Source: Cornus controversa
Taxonomy: Eukaryota; Streptophyta; Magnoliopsida; Cornales; Cornaceae
DNA: 64,000 nucleotides
Direction: 5' to 3'
NCBI GenBank assembly: GCA_026545225.1
Contig: CM048847.1
Span: 6,566,501 to 6,630,500, forward strand
In this document: in pieces, positions 55,954 to 64,000 of the stretch
Numbering within the stretch: position 1 is the first letter of the stretch
Layout: each line of letters begins with the position of its first letter
Notes under the pieces: model-generated
The model's input: the letters and a program-made list of their open reading frames with translations, nothing else
The model's database searches: none
What the model was told of the DNA's origin: nothing
Made by a program: the position numbers and the translations under genes

Positions 55954-57450
55954 ATCCATGAAGAAACATTCACTCTCATCTTGAGGATGTTGAATGACAT
56001 TAAAAGTATTCAATTTCACCTTAGGCTCATGAGAAATTTCAACATTTGGACTCTTTGTCACCTCTTCTTCATTAAGTTTCTTCTCCCCCACCTTGTTGTC
56101 ACTTATTTCTCCAGTTCTAAGAGTGGTGATGGCTTGAAATTGTTCATGGTGTGGGTTGCTCAAAGAAGAAATATTGTCTCGGACATGAACCCCTTTTGGG
56201 TTGGCAACTGGTTGGCTTGGTAGTTTCCCCTCTTCTCTTCTACTCACAGCATTGATAAGTTGTCCAAACTGTGATTCCAGTTTGGCAATCGATTGAGAGT
56301 GAGAGTGAACTAGTTGAGTTGTGGATTAAACTATTGCTGCAGTAGCTTGCATTATCTCTACAATAGAGTCAAGCTTCTCAAGTTTTGCTAAGGTAAGTGT
56401 CAACTTGTCTTCAATAGCAGAAATTCTTTGTGCCATAGGAACTTATTCTTGATATGATTGTGAAGGCACATAGTTCTGAGGTTGAAAAGTGGGCTGAAAT
56501 GCTGCCCCTTGCTGTTGTGGAAGATCAAAAAATTGCCCAAGTGAAGGGCAATTATTGACATGGTGCATAGGACTCGAGCAAAAATCACATGGCTCAAAAA
56601 TAGGAGGATATGAATATTGATTAGGCACTTGACCAACCGCCATAAGTCGCACCACTCTCTGTGACACAGCATCCACAATGGTAGACATAGCATCTGTAGA
56701 ACCACTCTCAAAAATATGATTAACCTTCCTTGTATTGGACGGTCTGCTCGAATGAGATGAAGACATTTGTTGCAAACAATTGTCACTGAGATTCTCGAAC
56801 AAAGTCCATGCTTCATCTTCACTTTTTAACATAAAAGTGCCCCCACATGATGCATCCATCATCTGTCTATTTCCTTCTGTCAGCCCCTCATAGAAACACT
56901 ACACTAACTGCCATTTTGGAACTTGGTGATGAGGACACTTCCTAAGAAGGTCCTTGAATCTTTCCCATGCCTCAAAAAATTGTTCCCCCTCATGTTGGGA
57001 GAAACCAGTGATAGCTCGTCTGAATTGATTGGTCCTCCCTATCGGAAAATATTTCTTCAAAAACTCATTTTGCATTTGAGTCCATGTTGTGATAGAACTC
57101 ACCGGTAGAGATCTGAACCAATACTTGGCCTTCTCTTTCAAAGAGAATGGAAAGAGTCGCATCCGAAAAACATCTTCAGAGAAGTTGTGAATTTTCGTTA
57201 ATGAGCAAACTTCTATAAATTCATCTAAGTGCTTGTACGGATCCTCATGAGTTAACCCACTGTAGGATGGCAACATCTGAATGATACTGGGCTTGATCTC
57301 ATAGTTCTGGGCAATGACATTAGGAAATTAAAATTCAGCTGGCGAATTGTATGTCTCTGGGACATAGTAATCTCTAAGAAGTCTCGCCTTCTCCACAACA
57401 GCATTAGGCACAATATTGTTGTCCTCATTATTACCACGCACATCAGCCAT
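55954..57450 (-). pseudogene. gag: Gag of outer family D element (stops)
   Basis: Same architecture as 52655-54226. Start at 57448-57450 (MADVRGNN). Gag core in 56899-57276, intact zinc knuckle CDFCSSPMHHVNNC (about 56550-56595). The same SHEPK-VKLNTFN junction lies near 56005-56035, so the protease deletion predates both insertions. Stops: TAA near 57330 (Gln in relatives), TAG near 56898 (Gln), TAA near 56442, TAA near 56325. The C-terminal end is cut at 55954 by the nested element and continues at 48438. Confidence 0.88.
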
Positions 57451-57715
57451 GATGTCAATAATCTCTTCCTCTTGCCCACTGGTATGGTGAATGAAGTACC
57501 AGAAAAAGAAAAAAATAAAAATAAATTAGATTAGTAACAAAAATAAAAATTCTAAACTAAAAAATAAAAATAAAACAAATTAGTAATAGAAAAGAAAAAT
57601 AAAATAAAATAAAATAAAAACAACATAAAAATAAATAAAAAAAATAAAAAAAAAATTCCTAAACTAAAAATTCAATTAGAACTAATTCTAAAAATCCAAA
57701 CAATCAAATAGACAG
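57451..57715 (-). other. Leader of outer family D element
   Basis: A-rich 5' untranslated segment between PBS and gag, with AAATAAAA-type repeats. No gene. Confidence 0.7.
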
Positions 57716-57733
57716 TCCTCGGCAACGGCGCCA
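57716..57733 (-). promoter_or_regulatory. Primer-binding site, tRNA-Asp type
   Basis: TCCTCGGCAACGGCGCCA on the plus strand, 17 of 18 matches to tRNA-Asp 3' end. Confidence 0.92.
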
Positions 57734-57738
57734 AAAAT

Positions 57739-59170
57739 TGATTCGTGTGTGAGTGTGACTCAAAAAGTATATCAATTAAAATTTTCCACACTTCGCAATA
57801 GAACGAATTCCTTGCAGAATAGGGCTATCGAAAGGGGTATCGTACCTCAGGGACTGTGCTCTGATTGAGTTGAATTGTTAGGACTAATTCTAATTAAATT
57901 TAAAAGAAATAAGTTGCTAATTTTTATATCTAAATTATCTAATGAAGCAATTGAACAAACACAAGAGAAACTAAGGAGTGTAGAGAATATAAAATAACTC
58001 TAGGGTAATTGATTTCACCATTAACTTCACAATCAATGGTCAATTGAACTAACTATAGGGCATCATATCATGCATAAGTGGTGTCGGTGGCTACAAGCTC
58101 ACCTCCATCCATCAAGAAGATAACATATGATTAAGGCTAAGTCATGGACTATCTTCGATTGGCATGGGCCATCTGCCAAACTACTCTAATCTAAGGTGTA
58201 GTATGATTCATCTTCTCTAGGCATAATCCATCAAAGCTTTTAATGATATATTCAGTGAAAACCATTGTGTAATAATCACTCTCATGATCACAGAAAATAA
58301 GAGGGACGAGTTCAATAACAACAATCAAATATCTAAGCCAAGGTAAGAAATCATTGAAACTGAATTTATAAGACTTTTATTGCTCAATTCTATAATAAGA
58401 ATCCTCTAAATTACACAATCTATGAATGAATACAAAAATCCCCAATAATTAGAACAATCAAACCAGTGATGTTTAGTTAGGGCTCCATCAAAACCCTGGT
58501 GGCTAAACTAGCCGCTCATGATACGCCTTGTTCTCCAATGATTCTCTATTCCAAAAGCTCTTCAAAGCTGCTGCCAAGTCCCCCCAATACAGCCCTAATT
58601 CGTCACTTTAAATAGCCAAGAGAATACATCAAAGTCCTAATCCAATTAGGAATAAATTAGGGTTTCCCGCAGCACTAATCAGGTGGGTTTTTCCTGCTGA
58701 CTTCGGCCCAACTTTTGACCCACGAGAAGTCCGATTTACGGAATTTTTGTGGAATACAAAAGTGTGCAGAATCAAATTTTGTTCAACCCTTGGCGTAAAT
58801 TATGTTAATTTGAGGCTCGAAAATAAGACTTCTGGTCCATTTTCCAAAACGGGATTAAGACTGTATTAAACGCATATTTGGGCTTCAGGCCCGAAACCTT
58901 CTTAAGCAGCTGTAATTCTCTTGGACCTCTTCCTTGGGCTGATTTTAGTTAAACTATAGAGTTCAATGGATCCCTTTGATGTAGGCTTCATCTAACCATC
59001 TTGCATGTCATCTTTAAAAGCTCAAAATCATGGTTTTAACTGAAATAATCATTAAGGTCCTGAAAATACAGAAAACACTAAAACGAAGTAAAATAACAAA
59101 ATAATCTATCACTAAGAGAATAAAATACATAAGTTAAGAGGCTAGAATACGTAACATTCAACGCCGATCA
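57739..59170 (-). mobile_element. 5' LTR of outer family D element
   Basis: 1432 bp, ends ...TTCAACGCCGATCA, followed by TSD AGCCC and then gag of the C' element. Confidence 0.95.
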
Positions 59171-59411
59171 AGCCCACTCTTCATGCGTTGGTTAATTTTT
59201 TGAGTAAGGGCCTGTACATGCATGACAACCTCATCTGACCTTGATACTTCAAACACTCCCTTACTAGATTGGGTGTTTTTACCCTTTCGAGAAGAAGAGC
59301 GTTGACATGAATTCTCATTTAGGCTCTCAAAGAGTCGCCATGCCTCATCTGGACTCTTAAGAAGGAATGTCCCTCCACACGAGGAATCTACCATTTGTCT
59401 ATATTGATCAT
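59171..59411 (-). pseudogene. gag: Middle part of C' element gag between two insertions
   Basis: Minus-strand frame RQMVDSSCGGTFLLKSPDEAW, VFEVSRSDEVVMHVQALTQKI, MKSGL, which joins exactly with the gag end at 41081. It corresponds to 13470-13720 of the family C gag. Bounded left by the D element at 59170 and right by the D element starting at 59412. Residues read beyond 59411 belong to the LTR. Confidence 0.9.
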
Positions 59412-60921
59412 TGATTCGTGTGTAAGTGTGACTCAAAAAGTATATCAATTAAAATTTCCGCACTTCGCAATAGAACGAATTCCTTGCAGAATAGGGCTAT
59501 CGAAAGGGGTATCGTACCTCAGGGATTATGGTCTGATGAGTTGGAATACAGAATTAATTCTAATTAAATTTATAAGAAAAGAATTCTGATTTTTAAACTA
59601 AATTAATAAATAAAATAAAATAAATCAAAGTAAACAAGATAGTGGAGATAATATGAGAGAAATCTAGGGTGTTTGACTTCACCACTAACTCCACAATCAA
59701 TGGTCAATTGAATCAACTATAGGGGAATTACATCATGCATAAGTGGTGTCGGTGGCTACAAGCTCACCTTCATCCGTCAAGAAGATAACATATGATTAAA
59801 GCTAAGCCATGGACTATCTTCGATTGACATGGGCCATCTGCCTAACTACTCTAATCTAGGGTGCATTATGGTTCATCTTCTCTAGGCATAATCCATCAAA
59901 GCTCTTAACAATATATTCAGTGATTACCATTGTGTAATAATCTCTCTAATGATCACAGAAAACAAGATAGATTGAGTTCAATAACAACAACTAAGTATCT
60001 AAGACAAGATAAGAAATCATTGAGATTGAATTTACAAGACTTTTATTGCTCAATTCTATAATAAGAATCCTCTGAATTACACAATATATGCATGTATATA
60101 AAGGTCCCCAATAATTAAAACAATCAAACCATTGATGCTTTGTTAGGGCTACATCAAAACCCTAGTGGATGAACTAGCCACTCATGGTAGAAGAAGAAGC
60201 TTCAACTGTTGAGGAAGAAGGTATCATCTTTCTGAATTATGCGTATGACTTCGTTCTCCAATGGCTCTGCAAATATGTTTCTGTTCTCTTCTCAGCCCTC
60301 TCAGACTCTCCAATATGTGTTGTGTTTTTTTCTCTCAACTCAGCCTCCAAGTCTTCACTTTATTCCCCAAGAGAATACACCAAAGTCCTAATCCAATTAG
60401 GAATAAATTAGGGTTTCCCGCAGCACTAATCAGGTGGGTTTTTCCTGCTGACTTTGGCCCAACTTTTGACCCACTAGAGGTCCGATTTACGGAATTTTCT
60501 TGAAATACAAAAGTGTGCAGAATCAAATTTCATTCAACCCCACGAGATAATTATGTCGATTTGAGGCTCGTAAATAAGACTTCTGGTCCATTTTCCAAAA
60601 CGGGATTAAGACTGTATTATGCGCAGATTTGGGCTTCAGGCCCGAAACCTTCTTAAGCAGTTGTAATTCTCTTGGACCTCTTGCTTGGGCTGATTTGAGT
60701 TGAAATAAATGGTTGAATGATTTTCCTTGATGTAGGTTTCATCTCACCATCTTGGATGTCTTCTTTAAAAGCCCAAAAGCTTGGTTTTAACTGAAATAAT
60801 CATTAAGGCCCTGAAAATACAGAAAACGCTAAAACAAAGTAAAATCACAAAATAATCTATCACTAAGAGAATAAAATACACAAGTTAGGAGGCTAGAATG
60901 CGTAACATTCAACGCCTATCA
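59412..60921 (-). mobile_element. 3' LTR of a family D element running off the window
   Basis: 1510 bp, TGATTCGTGTGTAAG...TTCAACGCCTATCA, PPT to the right. Closest to the LTR split at 10464/24086. It is longer than LTRs of the gag-only copies, partly through a segment around 60180-60380. The flank ATCAT (59407-59411) is a possible TSD; the partner is outside. Confidence 0.92.
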
Positions 60922-60934
60922 CACCCCCAAACTT
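60922..60934 (-). promoter_or_regulatory. Polypurine tract
   Basis: CACCCCCAAACTT on the plus strand touching the LTR. Confidence 0.9.
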
Positions 60935-62547
60935 ACATATTGCTAGTCCCTTACCAAAAGAATAAAACAAAACTAAAACAAAGAAACTAACAAATACTAA
61001 CTAAACTACCCAACTCCACCTTCGTGGGAGAAACGATTGCATTTAGCATATGCAACAAGCCTTTAAACCCCTAGGTTCCCCCTAGTGGATGAATATAGTC
61101 TCGTGAGGGTTTCCAGAAATGTTACCCACAAACATTCAAAATTCTGTTCCAACATTAATTCAAGAAAAAGATTACAATATATAGTTACAAACTTGCATTC
61201 AAGAATAATTCCAAACTTTCAAATTCTATAATTCAAAACAATGGTCCTCATGCATAATTTACATCAACATATCTCAAAATACTCAACTCTAGCTCCCTCG
61301 TGAAAAGTGAACTAGCAGTCCTCTCATGTAGCATAACCCAGCTCTGAATATATTAAGGCACATACCCCATCAACTCACTAGCTCCCCTTATTGAAATCAT
61401 ACTTCCCAACATGAATACATGACTTTTTTTTTCTTTTTTCATTCCTTTTTTTCTTCATTGTTTTATTGGTTGTGCAATGTCTTGATTTATTAAGCTCTCT
61501 GAAAGATCTATGTAGCAAGCTTTCAGTCAGTGACTCCCAAACCAGATGGCTTTAGGGCACTAGGCTTTAAGATACCCCGAAGACCTAATTACTCGAATCA
61601 ATCAGGCTACAAATCAAGACAACCAATGCTCATCTTTTCTCACCCTTTCACTTTTGACGCGAACACTCTGTGCTTCCTGAGGCATAGAGGCCCGGTTACT
61701 CATGAAAAGGATCAAATTGATTTGCTTATTCATCACATTTTTTTTTCTTTTTCATTGAAGTCAAGTAAACATATCATCGGTACTCATTCTCAAGAGATAC
61801 TAATTAATATCAAGCATATGTAACTCAATAATTCAAAACCAAAGTCTATACCCCACAAGATTATGCTAGTGTGTTTGTGCATGTAAGGAAACTAAAATTA
61901 ATCACTCCAAAACATGTTATTGCAAACCATGATTAAAACCACTTAATTCAAACCATAGTTTTCAAAAATTAAAACATACTCAAAATTTGCAAGTTATGCA
62001 CCTACATAAGGTATTAATCCTTTGAATAATGTCAAAACATTCTATCTAAAAATAAAACAAAAGAAAATAAAAACAAACTAAGAAAATAAAATAAAATAAA
62101 ATCCTAATACAAAAAGATTTTCACACAAATTTCCCCCATATGCAATAAGCACATGAATAGGCATCGCCTCACCCCCAAACTTAAACTGTACATTGTCCTC
62201 AATGTACTATCAATCAAAGGAAAGAGAAGAATAAGAACGATGTTACCAGGACCAAGGAGTAGTGGCAAGAAAATAGGGCACACCAAGTTGTATGAAGGTA
62301 ATGCAAGCACACCCCTAAACTTGGATGTTACAACTTGTCAAAACAAACCACTATACCCCAAAGATCAAGTGAAATAGTATGGGTGAAAATAAATATGAAA
62401 GAGAAAAATCCTAAAAAAAAATAAAATATTTTTTTGTCATTTTTCATCATTTTTTTTATTTATAACAAAAATCTAACTACAAAAAGAAAAATAAAAATAA
62501 AAATAATAAAATAAAAACTAAAAATACAAAAGATGGTTACCTTCCTG
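60935..62547 (-). other. 3' noncoding region of family D element with ORF3
   Basis: Colinear with 45672-47270 and 49884-51510. PPT-like CACCCCCAAACTT at 62170-62182 and CACCCCTAAACTT at 62310-62322. Conserved block at 61460-61720. Frames inside it repeat in all copies without coding conservation. No gene. Confidence 0.75.
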
Positions 62548-63744
62548 TCAAGGGTGTGGTGGTGACTGAGCATCCGGATCCAAGTTTGCTTGGCGCATCA
62601 GTGCACGCATCATCCTCCTCATCTCTAATTGCTCTTGGCGAGTGTCACGAAAGTGATCCGCCATCTCTGTCCTCATGGCTCCAAACTGTGTGGATACCTC
62701 TGTCTGTAGGGTGCCAAACTAGACTGTCAACCCAGCAATCTGCCCCTCTAAATACTAATAATCATGGCCACCAGCCTGTGCATGCACCTCCTCTTCCTCT
62801 GCTCCCATCTCCTCAGGATCTTCCACCGATGGTGGTATATCTATATGCTCTCCTCCTTGGACCAACCGAGATACCTCACCAAGCGCCGCTATGACTCTCT
62901 GGTGTATATGAGATCGGCTCAAATTCCAATCATGCGTGCCATAATGAAGATCACGTGGAAAGGCAAGCTCCACAAGCAACTGGTGAATAATAGTAGGGAA
63001 TGGAAACTCCCAGTCACTTGCACTGTCTGGTGCCTTGGCTACAACCTTGGAATAGAACTTCTCCATTTGGCCCCAGACAATCTGTGGGAATGACAGCCAA
63101 TGCCCAAAATGTATAGCATATAAGGCTCTGAGGAACTCTTGACGTCTCTCGGTCTTATGTCCAATTGGACATACATTCTTGAGTAGAACAGCGTCAAGGA
63201 ACCATAAATGATTTGGCATTGAAGACTTGGAAGCTGCATTCCTTTTTGGCCCAAAAAATTGGTTGGCACATAATCGTGCAACCCAATTACCCACTGACAA
63301 CTCGTCAGGTAGAGGAGTATAGATATGAGACAAATCATCTGGGCACTCATGAGGACAACCCATGGCAATGGCAATGGATGACATGTCCACCCGAACTATT
63401 GTTCCATCTACTGAAGAAGTAAGCACATCCGGCTCATCAGGTGTCGGCATTAAGTTCTGATAAAATACCTTGACAAGCCTCGGGTAAATAGTAGACGAGA
63501 GTGGAACAAAAATGGATGCCGACCGACGACGACGGATGTTAGAAATCCCCCATCGTGTCTCAGGAAACATACCATAGAGTCCGGCTATGTCAAACGTAGT
63601 TTTAAAGTTCAAAGCCCTTGTATGCCATCTCTCTTGAATACCTTCTCGGCGAGATCGTGAAGAACCTGTGGTCGGATCATGCCTCGCTCGGCGAGGATTA
63701 CGTGAACTTGAAGCACCTTGGTGACTTGCTCTCTTTGGTGCCAT
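62548..63744 (-). pseudogene. ORF3 of family D element (unknown function; nearly intact)
   Basis: Same plant-specific family as 19623-20843. Start at 63742-63744 (MAPKRASHQG); 13 further codons upstream are open but the MAPKR start is favoured. A basic Ser/Arg N-terminus (residues 1-40) is followed by RLVKVFYQNL and VDMSSIAIAMGCPH (about 90-140), WFLDAVLLKNVCPIGHKTERRQEFLRAL and LSFPQIVWGQMEKFY (about 195-245), and DWEFPFPTIIHQLL. Open down to a TAG at 62755. The same frame then continues through a second TAG with a heptad-like segment (FGAMRTEMADHFRDTRQEQ) and a proline-containing end at 62548. No transmembrane segment. It is absent from both gag-only D elements. Confidence 0.82.
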
Positions 63745-64000
63745 AGAAGTAGAAAAAGTGTGGTTGAGGAATAAATCGAACACTTGGCGTGCACAATTAA
63801 CTTGTAACCTTCAACCTCCTCTTTTTGGCAATTTTTCCACCCAAATCGAATAAGTAATTACACCAAATTGATCCCCCAAACTTGTTCTTCAAAAGCCCTC
63901 AAAAAGATTTGAACAATTTCTTCAAAGAAAAACTTCACTTACTTTGATGTTGAACTTGAAAAAGTGAGAGCTTCCTTTGAGAACTAGTGATTCTTGATCC
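63745..64000 (-). other. Upstream flank of ORF3 in family D element
   Basis: Probably the pol-ORF3 spacer. Contains CCCCCAAACTTG near 63875, as in 51605-51616 of the gag-only element. No palindrome cluster or gene is seen before the window ends. Confidence 0.5.

Larger units (their letters stand above)
41082..59170 (-). mobile_element. Gag-only Athila element, family D (outer copy), carrying two insertions
   Basis: 3' LTR 41082-45658 (split by a solo LTR), PPT 45659-45671, 3' noncoding region, linker remnant, gag 55954-57450, PBS 57716-57733, 5' LTR 57739-59170. Both LTRs are exactly 1432 bp once the solo LTR and its duplicated GACTG are removed. TSD AACCC (41077-41081) / AGCCC (59171-59175), one transition apart. 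Inserted in the gag of the C' element. No protease, RT, RNase H, integrase or ORF3. The LTRs differ at roughly 35-40 sites by eye (about 2.6 percent), older than the copy nested in it. Confidence 0.9.

Overview
The window is repeat-only DNA from a flowering plant, probably a eudicot with a large, repeat-rich genome. This is inferred from the mix of Athila-clade Ty3/gypsy elements with tRNA-Asp primer-binding sites, a Ty1/copia element, a plant Helitron helicase fragment and several multi-kilobase solo LTRs. I see no host gene, rRNA, tRNA or CRISPR array. Every long open frame belongs to a transposable element, and nearly all are damaged.

Layout, left to right. 1-2817: partial large LTR (family A/B mosaic) lying in an LTR of family C' (2818-3861, 6691-6763), which also carries a solo LTR of family B (3862-6685, 5-bp TSD). 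6764-7999: Helitron/PIF1 helicase remnant. 8000-25013: 5' half of a minus-strand Athila element of LTR family D, split by a full-length plus-strand Athila element of LTR family C (11051-24080, TSD ACAAC). 25020-29990: 3' half of a minus-strand copia element, itself split by a solo LTR B (26261-28978). 29991 to beyond 64000: a minus-strand Athila element of family C', whose body contains a solo LTR A (32470-34992), a gag-only family D element (41082-59170) and a further family D element (59412 to the window end). The gag-only element 41082-59170 is split by a solo LTR A (42207-45346, TSD GACTG) and by a second, younger gag-only element (48444-55948, TSD GAGTC). Insertions are therefore nested four deep, and LTR divergence read by eye agrees with that order.

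The autonomous-type layout is LTR, PBS, gag-PR-RT-RH-INT, a spacer, a third ORF of unknown function (ORF3), a long 3' noncoding region with repeated PPT-like motifs, PPT and LTR. The family D elements at 41082-59170 and 48444-55948 keep gag, the 3' noncoding region and LTRs but lack protease, RT, RNase H, integrase and ORF3. They must have moved using enzymes supplied by relatives, as described for TR-GAG-type non-autonomous elements.

The most unusual signals are noncoding. (1) Clusters of short near-palindromes built on CGAT half-sites occur in several distinct element families. Their core differs by family, and even between two copies of one LTR family at the same position: TCTCGATYRATCGAGA, TTTCGCACAATCGAAA, TTCGATGCATCGAA, GGGCGATCGATCGCCC. 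(2) One solo LTR (33491-33950) holds a run of hairpins whose stems differ in sequence but stay complementary while the loop core ACTCCGA is kept. Related LTRs hold different hairpin modules at the equivalent place. (3) The element 3' regions share a conserved noncoding block and several extra copies of the PPT motif. These are the best candidates for something undescribed; any function is inference.
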